Below are positions 10,661 to 22,463 of a DNA stretch of 64,000 bases, piece by piece. The notes beneath the pieces are model-generated. The model searched no databases. It was given only the letters and a program-made list of their open reading frames with translations, and was not told the origin of the DNA. Within the stretch, counting starts at the first letter, position 1. Each line of letters starts with the position of its first letter. The stretch lies in contig JAQNBH010000012.1 in NCBI GenBank assembly GCA_028752905.1, forward strand, positions 25,615,816 to 25,679,815, read 5' to 3'. This stretch comes from Cladorhizidae sp. MBARI D1340-BT2. Lineage: Eukaryota; Porifera; Demospongiae; Poecilosclerida; Cladorhizidae. The translations under genes were made by a program, and so were the position numbers.

Positions 10661-11499
10661 AATGCTGTAAGTTTGGGATCCTAATGGAATAATAGCCATG
10701 TTTATTATTCAGATGCCATGTGTTACACCTACAATAAAGGGAAGTGCTGCTGGCTCAAGTGCTATTGATGAAGAAGGCTGTGGTAGTGATGATGGAGTCT
10801 GGGATGGGTGTCCGCTCAATGGTGAGAAGAGGTCCTCCTCAAGAGTGGAGAAGAGAGGTGGATCTTCATCACCACAGTCATCATCTTCTCAAGATTCTAA
10901 ATTTCATTTTAATGTATTTTTTTATAGTATTAAGTATTATTTCGTATTATATCATGCTTTGAAAGTTACCATCAGATTCCATTACTTCATTGAACTCGTT
11001 GTCTTCAGTGCCTGTACAGTAAAATTCAATGATCTATTGAGGGTGTAAATATTACCATACTTGGCCCATCCAAGGTGAAGTAATCTGCTAATAGTTCATT
11101 GAGGGCGTGTTCGTCAGAGCTTCCTACCAGGTCTCGTCCTTCCCTGGCCCACCTGTTGAGAGCGCTGGCTACGTTCTGTGAACTGGACATCGCTACTACA
11201 GGATTGCAACCAAACTTAGCGCGCCTAATGCGCGCGAAAAGAGCATAGCAACGCCTCCGTTCACGAACGGTAAGTATCGACCTATCTTACAGTAAAGGCT
11301 TATTTCTCCTTCTAGAAATAGCGCCTGGGCTTATGACTGCCACTGGTTTATATATAAAGGATAGTTATAGCCATTGGCACAAACACCAAAAAATCGTCTT
11401 TAAAAAAAAAATTAATAAAACGGCAATATCTCAATTAATGCTTTCCCCCGTTTAGGTGGGTTTTCGCAAATTCGGTCACATATTGCTTATTAATAATTA

Positions 11500-12370
11500 A
11501 TTTACCTAATACATATTGTTTTGACTGTGTTAGTGGTTTTGGTTCAGGTGATCAGCCTGGTAGTGGCAGTGAGGGTGAGAAAACCTTTAATTAGAGTTAC
11601 TTTTCAGGTCACACACCAGCTTTTACATGTCCTGGCAGTCCCATTCACAAATGCATGGCTGGCTATAGGAATAGGACTGGATTTTTTGGTGATTTATAAG
11701 TTTCGCTTTCACAAGTTTAAAAAAGCTGGGATAATATTTCAGCCATGTTTAATATTAGTGGGTGTGGCTATCCATGTGCGACACTGTGTATCTATACAAA
11801 CACTGTTCATTTTGGGATGGTGCTGGGGGACAGAAGCAAAGGGTACCACTCCTTCCGCCTGGGTCTCCTGAGTTATATGAAACCTCGAGGGAGTGGTCTA
11901 CCTGTATTTTGGGAGAGGAGGGAAGGGAGGGAGGATTGGGCACTAAGTGCAGGAGAACGTGTGAGGGAGGGTGCTAAATAAAGAATGTTTTTGTGTTGGA
12001 ACTAATGGGAGTAATGTGTATGTGAGTTATGGTGGTGGGGGTTAGTGTGTGCATGATTTAGTTGGTGGGTAGAGGGGGTATGAGTTGTGTGGTGTGTGTA
12101 TGAGTTTGGTAGTGGGAGAGGTGTGTGCAAGAGGTGGTATGGTGGACATGGTGTGTGTGTATGAGGTGGTGTTTGTGGGCTAGGTGTGTATGGGTTGGGG
12201 TTGTGGGATAGGTGAAGTGGGGTAGTGGTGTGTTTGTGTGGGTTGGGGTGGTGTGTGTTTCATTTGGTTGGGATGGTGGGGGTGTCTATGGGATAGGGTG
12301 GTGAAATGATGTATGTATGAGTTGGTGTGTGGGAGTGGTGTGGGTATTATTAGTATAGTGGGGTGTGTGT
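11500..12370 (+). repeat. GT-rich block of the duplicated unit
   Basis: Shared with 38870-40060. The second half (12000-12370) is a degenerate GT-rich repeat of TATGAGTTGG- and GGTGTGTGT-like words. Minus-strand frames rich in His, Thr and Pro are repeat artefacts. No gene seen. Confidence 0.7.
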
Positions 12371-13924
12371 AAAGGTTTTCCTTTCCGATACTGAGTGTAG
12401 ATGAGCCACTCTTCAAGCAGCTCAGGGTATGGATCCTGGAGGGAATTGATAGCGTGGTAATCTTCGATATCATTCCCATGAGTTGGAAGCTGACGCGGAT
12501 CAAAAATCCTCACAGCCGTGTAATGTGGGTAGGCTGGATGTCTGTCCAAGTTAAGTTCTAGCTTATATTAAGAGATAGTCTGAGCGCAGTCTGAAATGAT
12601 TTGATGTATTTTCTCTTCTAGTCAGCCTCGAATTTGACCAGCAATCGATCTGTCTCTGGGTCAAAGCTGGTTTTCGAGACACCAGCTCTGAGGTAAGAAT
12701 GCAGATCTTGAAGGAGATTGTACACTGTACATGCCAATGGAGTTTCTTTGGCCTCAAGTGACGTCAAGACAGCCATCAAACGCTGGCAGTTCTCCTTGAT
12801 GAAGTATAGCGGCAGGCTTATTTCAGCGTAGATAGTGTTGTGTGTCACAAATACAATGATTCGTTAACAGCGATCCCTTGCCCCTTCTCTGCCTTGTAAA
12901 AACCTTCATACACATTGAATTCCTGTGGCATGATAGATGGCTGCTTGAAACCATGAATTCCATCTAGATGAATCAGGGACTGTTGGTAGCTTGACATCAG
13001 TGCTAGCAATAAACTCGCCAAGGTACTTCAGGAATCGATTCTTTCTGCCAGGCTTCTTAAAGAAAGATGACTTTATCATCTCATGATAAGATCAGAGGTA
13101 TGATAAAGTCACTATGATGGTGAAAAACTTCAGCTGCCAGGTTAACAATGTAAGGCACAGAATATGCACAGAGTTAGGGTAAACAGCCGAGAGAACATCC
13201 TTCTTACAGTACGCAGCACTGTCTGAAACAATAGAAACAACATTCTCAAATGCTATTCCAGCTTCACTCACACTTTGGATAATTGCTTGGCTGAATGTGC
13301 TGTGATTGCACACGTCCATCTTCACCACATTGATTAGAAAGGACTTGCCTCGAACACTAGCAATGACATTCAAGATGCTGCTATGGTCACGCACATCAGT
13401 AGTTTCGTCAACAGTGTGATGATGCTAACTGGCTGGAAGTACATCCTGGAGAGCTGAAAAATGAGTCTCATAGAGCCTCGGTATATATGTTGTGCGAAGT
13501 GTGGCTACTTGAGGTAGTGCTCCTGCTTGTTTACAGTGTTTCTGTAGGAATGACCTGATCTTTTCCGTTTTATCAAGGGGAATATCTGCAACGGTGCACA
13601 TTTTCAAATAATCCAACACAAAACTCTAATCTCCTTGGACTTTAAGATTGTGCCGAGCGTTGTCTGCCTTCTGGATGAAGCCCCAGCTGATCCACTCTCC
13701 TTCAGTGCTTCCTTTTTAGTAGCATGTTTCTTACTTTTGAGGTAACCCTTCACAGTGTCAACTCTAGTAAAATCTATACTGTGTAAACAAAACTTGGAAA
13801 AAAAGCACTTCCCATCTGCATACAGATCTTCATTGAACTGTTTTGCTCTCTCCTCAGCACTAATGTGGGTAAGTGGGGCACTTCTTTTCGCTTTTTTGGC
13901 TCTGGGGGGCTCTGACTCATCCAC
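12370..13924 (-). pseudogene. hAT-type transposase relic (CGBP1-like group)
   Basis: Minus-strand gene fragment with a start codon at 13922-13924. The N-terminus is basic (PRAKKAKRSAP). A zinc-finger-like block follows (DGKCFFSKFCLHSIDFTRVD, then LKSKKHATKKEA), then a QTTLGTILKSKE linker at about 13650, a DYLKMCTVADIPLDK block at 13560-13610, and the transposase core at 13092-13394 (DHSSILNVIASVRGK, SIVSDSAAYCKKDV, HILCLT). The C-terminal hAT region appears at 12618-12848 and 12380-12549 (HPAYPHYTAVRIFDPRQL). Frames change at least four times. The zinc-finger block resembles CGBP1-type hAT derivatives of animals. No terminal repeats were found, and the element interrupts a block that is continuous in other units. 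Confidence 0.65.
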
Positions 13925-14268
13925 ACCACATGTGTGTAATGTGTATAGTAGAGCCCCAGCTACTTATTTGGATTGAATGCTACTTACTGTACTTACCATT
14001 TCTCTAACCAGCAGTAGCTACAGCTTATAAATGTTTACACAGAACTGTAAAAACCCATTAACAGGTAGATGAACAAGTGAATTATGTTCTACACTAGCTA
14101 ATGATTTTGGCAACATCAGAACAGCAAATTCCCTGGTTCAGAATATAGATTCCTGTATTCCATGTTTTCCATTTTCACAGGAAAACCATTGTCTCTATGT
14201 ATATGAGTTGGGGTGTGGGTTGGGTTGTGCATCACTTGTGGTAGTAGTGGGGGATGTCTATTATGGGA

Positions 14269-14590
14269 TGTGACACTTAGCATTAGTGGTTAGTAATATC
14301 CTGCATGTATGTATACTCTGTGGTTACTTAGGTTTACCATGAAGGTCATGCATGCCATCTAAGCTATATATATCATGCTATTAATAGAATGGTTGGTTTT
14401 CTATATAAAGCATATGCCTGTCTAGTTCTGGGATTATTCTTGGAATAGTTATACCACATGGTGGCAGTGGTGAACTATGGCACAAATACGTCTCCAACTC
14501 CAGAGCCTTTTAACTTTCGAAACAGAGATCACGCAAACTCTTCCAATGCTACTTAGCAATAAAACAACTTGGACGGGTGGATATGCTCCA
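14269..14590 (+). mobile_element. LTR-retrotransposon fragment: LTR, primer site and gag start
   Basis: A stretch starting TGTGACAC (14269) and ending CCACA (14458) looks like a short LTR with a TATATAAAG box at 14401-14409. It is followed directly by TGGTGGCAGTGGT (14459-14471), one base different from the tRNA-Leu primer site of the 27-32 kb element. Next comes a gag-like beginning, read in a shifting frame as SPTPEPFNFRN, a common gypsy Gag opening. After about 14590 the sequence returns to duplicated-unit DNA (compare 34785). No second LTR was seen. Confidence 0.45.
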
Positions 14591-14599
14591 GAGCAGGCC

Positions 14600-15809
14600 T
14601 TCACATTAGTTGGGGTGGTGGAGGCCAGTTGGGGTGAAGTATCCTTCCTGTGGGGGTATGAAGCTAACTAATGTGTAGTTGTACTTGGTGGTGGTACTAG
14701 TATAGTGTGTGCATGTGGTAAGTCAATGTTGTTGGTAGTGATGCTGGTGATGTTCTTCTTCCCTCCATGTCATGGATGCAGTAAGATATGTTAAGAGATG
14801 AGTGGAGTGAATCCTCTAATTTATGATAGCTTTACAAAGCCTTTGACACATAGGTATCTTCATCAGTAAGAATGAGGTGCTGCTTGCCTGATGATGTATA
14901 CATATATATATATATATATATAAGGTTAAGCATGTCATGCACTTCTGCGGTTGGTGCATGTGTAATGATGAATGGTGTGATTGACAGAGATATAATGTGG
15001 TGATGTGGATAATAGGACTAGCAGAGACAACAAAAATTAGGTAAACCTATTGAAAAAACGACTTTTTGTGTAAAACTGGATAAAAGCAGCCTGACACGAA
15101 TGTTGTATTGCTATATATGGGCTTGATCTGTGGGTTGGGCTAGCTGTGTGCGAGTTGTTTGGGATTTGAGTTATGGATATAGGAATGTCTGACGGGACTG
15201 GTATAAATTTACAGTCTAGGCTATGGCTATGACAAGAGGTGTGGCGGGTCTAATGTTGGAGATGATGCTGGGGTAGTCTACTACAAGGTCTAGGGCTTAC
15301 GGGTATACATAAGTTTCTTTATAGGTGTTCAACCTCTAAAAATGGCTGAAAATTGCAACTGCATTCTTGAAGGTGCTTATTACCGTTTATTAAAGTTCTT
15401 ATTTTGAAGGAAGCTGCACAGGCACCTATGCCTTCCAGCAAACACTACCTGCTCTCAATTCTTAGTGTGACTAATGAGAGTAGCTCCTTCTTTGTCTGGC
15501 TTATGAGAGTTACTCCATCTTCATGTGGCTCATGTAACAGAAGTTTAGCTTTCTACTCCTGTCTAGTAAATAATGCAAAGCATTCATTAAGATACAATGT
15601 GTGTGAAATATTTGTTTAGTAAGAGCTAGTTGTTTCTAAGCTCTGGTTTTCTTGCTGGTTTGGTTAGAAGTGGTGATAGACAACCAGAGTTTATGGTTCA
15701 CTTGTGGATATACACATGCTTGGTATGTTTAGTAGTAGTGTAAATAAAACCTTCCATTGATGCACTCACACAAATAATCCACTCATTGACTAACTGTTTG
15801 TTGCTGCAG
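14600..15809 (+). other. Unit sequence upstream of Death-domain copy 3
   Basis: Matches 34790-36190 piecewise; contains a TA dinucleotide run at 14895-14922 and no convincing gene. The block at 14880-15130 recurs at 20380-20580, 35200-35460 and 43580-43980. Confidence 0.5.
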
Positions 15810-16814
15810 ATGTTACTGGAAAAACTGATGAAGAAGCAGCTGATATCACTGCATTCTCAAGCAGCAACAAGGCAAAGGTTAGCAAAACCATGTATCATGG
15901 ATTCACAGGTAGTCAGGGGATCAGGGATTACCCCACCTCCCAACTACACCACAAGGATTTTAAAAAAATGGGGTGTCATAATTGGTATATGGTATGCATT
16001 GACTATTTGTTTTTGCAGCTAATGTTAGTTAATTGACTATTGCAGTTAATGAACTTGGTAGACAACATGTATAATACATTCCCAAGATTTTACTTTGAAT
16101 ATGTCAATATTGCACTAAAACCTGCTGAAGTCAGTTCAAGTCCTTCAATTGTGATTCACCTGAGCCTAGCTAGGTTAGTGTTACTTATCTATTTCGAAGA
16201 TTTAACTTAATAAACTTCATCTAACCAAAAATCAGGCTAATGGTTCCAGTAGTAAGGATGGCTATGAAAAATTCCAGGCTTGACACTCATCCCCACTCTT
16301 CCCAGCAACTAAAATGTCTCTATGAAGCCATGATCTTCATGCTAAATTAGTTGTTTCTGTTGTTATTTTAATTATTATTGTAGAAATACGAGGAACTCCT
16401 GCCCAAAGTTCCAGAGTGCAACCATGGTTACCTAGATGATGAGATAATCAGATTTGGACCTAGGTCGAATTTCTGCAAGACAGTATGGTTTGCAAGATCA
16501 GGCATATCTGCTAGGACTGAACTTGTCAGAGGTGCAGCACATAATGATCACATATGGTCGTGGTCTACAAAGGTACTACAATGCTGAATGTGTGAATTGT
16601 GGATGTGGTTTTATAGATGCACACTATTTACAGCTGGGCTCTTCTGGAGTGTTGGAGATATAAAACTGGTTATCCAAAGACTTACAGGAATCTTCTTCGA
16701 GTATGTGTGGAGGGAGATTTTGAGAAATGTGCTGAAGACATTATTTCCATCTTAAGCAGCAAAGGTTGGTCTAGCTGGTTGTGTTGGTGTGTATATTTAT
16801 ATTTTAAGTGGTAA
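15810..16814 (+). pseudogene. Death-domain gene copy 3, frameshifted
   Basis: Same exon layout as the other copies: 15810-15877 (68 nt), 16384-16572 and 16634-16764 (131 nt), with conserved splice sites. In the second exon the segment after GYLDDEI is two bases shorter than in copies 2 and 4 (around 16446-16460). This throws the DLGRISAR block out of frame, although the block is still present in another frame (16454 onward). The exon is 189 nt rather than 191-197 and leaves the last exon out of frame. The last exon itself is intact (WALLECW, TYRNLLRVC, AEDIISIL). Most likely a pseudogene unless an alternative splice site rescues the frame. Confidence 0.65.
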
Positions 16815-17079
16815 AGGGTGATCACCATTAGTCTACATGGGGACAGTCTTCTTTTTTACAAGTATATATATTTTTGCTGTATAAACATAGTTCTTGTATA
16901 TCTAGATATTACATAAAGTAGAACAATCTTTGACACTTTTGGAACTGCTTAACCATATTCGCACGATTTGAATGCGTAAATGCTTCTTTGCAAGTGTGTA
17001 ATTTGTAACTATAAATATAGCCTCTTAAAATATGTGTATTCAAAGGTCTTGTGAATCATCCTTTAGGCTTGGGCCTCTG

Positions 17080-19330
17080 CCCCCAACCCTTCCTTAAGGA
17101 GTATGGAGTAGTTAGCAGGAGAGTGTGTGGAAATTGTCACTTCTGATCTGTGAACAATACTTGTCTTGTCTGGCTGTTGGTTGGCTTGTGTCAGTGCATT
17201 CAATTGGCTCTAATGAATGCACATCCTTACCATTTCGTCCTTCTTCACCGGTAGGATTGGAAATAGCCAGGGGTTCTTATATAGTACTATAATATTATTT
17301 TCCAACAATGTCTGAATTTCCTGTGCATACCATCTTCACAAGTCTTGGGGACTTGCCTTGACTGAACCTGATGGGCTGGGCTTGTTTGGTCTCTACGGCA
17401 TGTCCCACCGTTGTTTCCCCAGAGATATTTTTGAGGAATGTTGGGGATCCATCAAGCACATGACTTCATCATGTTGACATAAATAGTTGTATGCCTTTTC
17501 TCTCTGTCATGCATGTGCACTCTGTATGTTACTGGTGCTATGTGCTGCATCTGTTCCAGGTTCTCCCTCATGGTTGTTAGACATTGAACAGCAGTGGTGT
17601 CTTTACGATGACTATCAGTCCAGATCTCCTTCAAAATCTGCAGAGGTCCTCTAACATGAAGACCGAAGTCTAGAGAAAGTCGTGTGGATTAGTTGGGGAC
17701 TTCCCTATAAGCTAACAAGATTGCAGGAAGCAATGTGTCCCACTCTTGTCTGTGTTTACGACCTTCTTAATCATTTGTTTCCATGTGGCATGAAACTGTT
17801 CTAACATACCATTCGTCTGAGGTATGGACTTGCTTTGATAAGGTAAATGCCTAGTTTCTGATTAAGGTCTTCACAAATGACAGAAAATAGCTGCCCTGAA
17901 CTGTCAGTAGTTTAGCTGGTATTCCTAGAGGAGAGAATATGTCCACCAAAGCAGTTTTAGCAACAGCTTCCCTGAGTAGTGTGGCATCACCACCTGGAAA
18001 AATCCATGGATGTTAACAGATACTTGTTACCGGCAATAGTTTGAGCCAATGGGCCAACTATATCAAAAGCTACCCATGTCATTAGTTCTGTGATAATTGG
18101 CATAGAGATTAGTGGAACCAGGTTCTGTGGGCGTCTACCTGCCTTCTGTCATTTAGTGCAGGATTCACAGGCTTGATTCATATCCAAGCTCAGGCCTAGC
18201 CAATAAAAGTGTGGCAGCAGTCTGTGTCTGGCTTTATTCTATCCGAGGTGACTGGCCATGGAGACAGTGTGAACTAACCGGATGGCTTGCTGTTGTCTGT
18301 TGCCTGGCAACACTAGTTGGTGCACTTCATTGTCTAACTTGTCGTGTTGACATCTAAATAACTCACAAAAGTAATCAGAGTTCCCCTGGTTCAGCGTCTT
18401 TGTGCAAGTATGAGTTGTTCTGTTGCACCGTATAAAGCCTAGACAACCTGTTCATCAACACGGACTTGTTTACCAACTATTTTAGAGGTTGTGTTCTCAT
18501 CTATTTGAGAGGGTGTGTTCTCAATTTTTTGACAGGGTGTTCTCATCTGGTTGAGGGTATGTGCTCTCCTATGTTTGAAAGGGTGTGTTCTCATCTGGTT
18601 AAGAGGGTGTGTTCTCATCTAGTTTAGTGGATGCAGTCTAATCTGGTTGAGAGAGTGTATTCTCATCTAATTTAGAGGAGGTGTTCATTTCAGTAATGAC
18701 AGATGGGATAGAGACAAAGCCTTAAGTATATTTTCATTTTTGTCATTTGCTTTATCTGGTTTTCTGATCCAGGTCAACCAAAATATCGCTGTCATTTCCA
18801 ACTAACTCCTACCATGACGTTAGTATTCCTCCTGAGTTCACTGTAGCTATCTCATCAGCCTGCAAGTGTTGTTGGTCTTGCTCTGCAGCTTGTCTTGTCT
18901 TTACCAACATAGCTTGTGTTTAAACCGTCAGTTTCTCTTTCACTAATGGCTCAATTAAGTGGTTTACAAAGGGAGCATCTTGACCCAGTGGAATATCAGC
19001 AGTGATGCCATCAGCCACAGCTCCTTGAAGTTTTGCTATCTCCCACCTATGTCAATGTTTATTCAAATTCCTTGAGTGGACCAGTCACCCTTACTAAGGA
19101 AAGCTTCTCTCCCTCGAAAGAGCCTTCCAGAAGTGCAAGTCTTGTAAACCACAGAGTGTGAAGCTGCTGTGTCTAACTTGATGGTTGCCTCCTTGCCATT
19201 CAGTAAGCCCTGTACCAGGTAGTCATGTGAGTGATGGCAGGTAGGACAGCAAAGGTATACTTTCTTTTTAGGGACACTTGGCTGGTCCCCGGCTTCTTGA
19301 CATCATGGTTATGTGTCTGTTGGTAAGGAC
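17080..19330 (-). mobile_element. Family-2 retroelement copy 3
   Basis: Minus-strand remnant, parallel to 6.4-8.2 and 23.5-25.5 kb and the longest of the four. Recognisable pieces from right to left: protease-like region at about 18950-19250; the GGTTGAGAGGGTGTGTTC repeat at 18480-18680; integrase zinc-finger region at 18110-18330; integrase core at 17750-18060; a GPY-like post-integrase stretch at 17452-17634; and the reverse-transcriptase start at 17200-17400. Protease and integrase come before the reverse transcriptase. Broken throughout. Confidence 0.65.
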
Positions 19331-19339
19331 ATGCTCCAA

Positions 19340-19570
19340 TTATTGCTTAAATCTTTGTCCCTAGTAGTATACTGTGTCGCACTTTCGTTTGGCTTGATAT
19401 TTGATGGTGGGAGACTACTATCAAGCCAAACAAAAGTGCAACACAATGTACTGCTAGGGACAAAGACTATAGTGTAGCTGTTTGAAACTGCCCAGAAGAA
19501 GCTAGTAAAAGATTTGCTGTGGCATGTTTTGAGGATGCTTCCACCACAAATAACTAATGAAATACAAGTC
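19340..19570. repeat. Long palindrome, unit 3
   Basis: Arms ATCTTTGTCCCTAG...TTTGGCTTGATA and the complementary TATCAAGCCAAAC...CTAGGGACAAAGA around a TTTGATGGTGGGAGAC loop near 19410. The left arm is truncated at its outer end compared with the copy at 25.6 kb. Confidence 0.7.
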
Positions 19571-19845
19571 TGTGTACTGTCTAGTACCAGTACAAGTGTG
19601 AGGTGAGAGGTCCCACACATTACCATGTGGGTGACTGTTAATTGTTGGTTGGCTGTGCAGGCTTAGTGTTCCCTGTTAGGCTTGGGTCAATGCATGTTAT
19701 TAATGACTTGATTGAATGCCAGATTGTATAAGCATGGCAATACATCAGACTGATGCAGGCCTGGAGCTGCCCAACTGCTGAATCTCAACTCTAAAGGTCA
19801 CTGGCTGACAGATCATGAATCACATGCATTTCATGTGACACATGT

Positions 19846-20377
19846 TGCCTGTGAGTATAAATGTGTTGCCAATTAGTATAAATATGTTGCCAGTGTGTAT
19901 AAATGTGTTGCCAGTGAGTATAAATGTGTTACCAATTAGTATAAATGTGTTGCAGTGAGTATAAATGTGTTGCCAGTGAGCATAAATGTGTTGCCAGTGA
20001 GTATAAATGTGTTGCCAGTGAGTATAAATGTGTTGCCAGTGGGTATAAATGTGTTGCCAGTGAGCATAAATGTGTTACCAGTGAGTATAAATGTGTTGCC
20101 AGTGAGTATAAATGTGTTGCCAGTGAGTATAAATGTGTTGCCAGTGAGTATAAATGTGTTACCAATTAGTATAAATGTGTTGCAGTGAGTATAAATGTGT
20201 TGCCAGTGAGCATAAATGTGTTGCCAGTGAGTATAATTGTGTTGCCAGTGAGTATAAATGTGTTGCCAGTGAGTATAAATGTGTTGCCAGTGAGCATAAA
20301 TGTGTTACTAGTGAGTATAAATGTGTTGCCAGTGAGTATAAATGTGTTGCCAGTGAGTATAAATGTGTTGCCAGTGC
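19846..20377 (+). repeat. 21-bp satellite, about 25 units, with an internal 230-bp duplication
   Basis: Tandem units as at 8.4 kb. A marker pair (ACCAATTAGT followed by a unit lacking one C) occurs at 19931 and again at 20161. The array therefore contains a 230-bp higher-order copy (ten 21-bp units plus one of 20 bp). Continuous frames of about 70-90 residues on both strands are artefacts, because the 21-bp period is divisible by three. Confidence 0.95.
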
Positions 20378-20379
20378 GA

Positions 20380-21464
20380 TTGGTCCATGTGAAATGGTGA
20401 ATGGTGATTGACAGAGATATAATGTGGTGCTGTGGATCATAATACTAGAAGTATAATAGGACTAGAAGAGAAGACTGAAAACTGAGAAAAAAATCTATCT
20501 TTTTGTGTAATACTGGATAAAAGCAGTCCTGACACTTAATTTTGAATGTTGTATTGCTATATATGGTGTGTGCAATGTCCTTTGCTCTGTTCTGCTCAAC
20601 CATTTTGTTCCTCTTTTCTGTGATGCTGTTCTGGTTTGGGTCTGTCTATTGGGGAGAGTGAAGGACATGTGTGGCATTATAGTGTCAGCCTAGGAGTATG
20701 GGGATGTCCAGTGTAGGGATCTTTGTTTGTATAGCTATCTAGAGCTGGATCTGGGGGCTGGACTAGCTGGGTACGAGTTGTTTGGGATTTGAGTTATGGA
20801 TATAGGAATGTCTGATGGGACTGGTATAAAACCACAGTCTAAAGCTAGGGCTGTGAATAGAGGTATGGCGGACCTAATGTTGGAGATGATGCTGGGGTAG
20901 TCTACCACAAGGACTAGGGCTTATGGGTATATTTACTATTACATAAGTATTGTTTGCAGAGGTGTTCAACCTCTAAAAATGGCTGAAAATCGCAACTGCA
21001 TTCTTGAAGGTTCTCTTTCTTGCTTATTACCATTTATTGTTATAAAGAAAGCTGCACAGGCACCTATGCCTTCCAGCAAACACTGCCTGGTGTGGCTCAG
21101 CAATTCTTAGTGTGACTAATGAGAGTAGCTCCTTCTTTGTCTGGCTTATCAGAGTTACTCCATCTTCATGTGGCTCATGTAACAGAAGTTTAGCTTTCTG
21201 CTCCTGTATAATAAATAATGCAAAGCATTCATTTACATGGTAGAAGATTTAATGTGTGTGCATTATTTGTTTAGTAATGGCTCAGTTGTTTCTAAGCACT
21301 GGTTTTCTTGCTGGTTTGGTTAGAAGTGGTGATAGACAACCAGAGTTTATGGTTCACTTGTGGATATACACATGCTTGGTATGTTTAGTAGTAGTGTAAA
21401 TAAAACCTTCCATTGATGCACTCACACAAATAATCCACTCATTGACTAGCTGTTGTTGCTGCAG
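20380..21464 (+). other. Unit sequence upstream of Death-domain copy 4
   Basis: Shared block, matching 15000-15809 and 35280-36190. No gene recognised. Confidence 0.5.
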
Positions 21465-22463
21465 ATGTTACTGGAAGAACTGATGAAGAAGCAGCTGCCA
21501 TCACTGCATTCTCAAGCAGCATCAAGGCAAAGGTTAGCAAAACCATCTGTCAAGGTTTCACAGGGAGTCAGGGGATCAGGGATTACCCCACCTCCCACCT
21601 ACACCACAAGGATTTAAAAAATATTGTGGTGTCATAATATGTATATTGTATGCATTCACTATTTGTTTTTGCAGCTAATGTTACAATTGCAGTTAATCAA
21701 CTTGGCAATTAAGTAGACAACATGTATAATACATTCCCAAGATTTTACTCTTTGAATTTGTCAAAATTGCACTAAAAGCTGCTGAAGTCAGTTCAAGTCC
21801 TTCAATTGTGATTCACCGGAGCCTAGCCAGGTTAGTGTTACTTATCTATTTCGAAGACTTAAACTTTGTCTAAACAAAAATCAGGCTAATGGGTCCATGT
21901 AGTAAGGATAGCTATGAACAATTCCAGGCTCGACACTCATCCCCACTCTTCCCAGCAACTAAAATGTCTCTATGAAGCCATGATCTTCATGCTAAATTAG
22001 TTGTTTCTGTTGTTATTTTAGTTATTGTTGTAGAAATACGAGGAACTGCTGGGCAAAGTTACCAAGTGCAACCGTGGTTACCTAGATGATGAGATAATGT
22101 CAGACGTAGACCTAGGTCGAATTTCTGCAAGACTGTTTTGTTTGGAAGATCAGCCGTATCTTCTAGGACTGAACTCGTCAGACGTCCAGCACATAATGAC
22201 CACACACAGTCATGGTCTACAAAGGTACTACTACAATGCTAAATGTGTGAACTGTGGATTTGGTTTTATAGATGCACACTATTTACAGGTGGGCTCTTCT
22301 GGATCGTTGGAGATCTAAATCTCGTTATCCAAAGACTTACAGGAATCTTCTTCGAGTATGTGTGGAGGGAGATTCTGAGAAATGTGCTGAAGACATTATT
22401 TCCATCTTAATCAACAAAGGTAGGTCTAGCTGGTTGTGTTGGTGTGTATATTTTAAGTGGTAA
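21465..22463 (+). CDS. Death-domain gene copy 4 (three exons, 5' end unknown)
   Basis: Exons 21465-21532 (68 nt), 22034-22224 (191 nt) and 22289-22419 (131 nt), with GT-AG borders and phases identical to copy 2; all open. Product motifs: linker DVTGRTDEEAAAITAF; Death-domain core DVDLGRISARL, QPYLLGLNSSDV; last exon WALLDRWRSKSRYP, TYRNLLRVC, AEDIISIL. The donor after the last exon (AAAG|GTAGGT) is the best of the five copies, so an additional downstream exon is possible; otherwise the frame stops at TAA 22461-22463. A few replacements at otherwise constant sites (DR for DC or EC, SRYP for AGYP) suggest either relaxed constraint or diversification. Missing upstream exons could not be placed. 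Confidence 0.65.

Larger units (their letters stand above)
8851..11480 (-). mobile_element. 2.6-kb DNA transposon with terminal inverted repeats
   Basis: The ends are near-perfect inverted repeats of about 38 bp starting TGTGACCGAATTTGCGAAAA (left at 8851, right complement ending at 11480). Adding the outer TA, the flanks are TTGCTA and TTGCTT, a likely 6-bp target duplication with one difference. Unit 5 (near 38600-38640) shows a related site without the insertion. The interior carries the relic gene at 9680-10660 (minus) and a tandem duplication at 9095-9420. The superfamily was not recognised from the ends. Confidence 0.8.

Noticed and set aside
19929..20440. Repetitive ORFs of 70-90 codons on both strands
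   Set aside because: Same satellite artefact.
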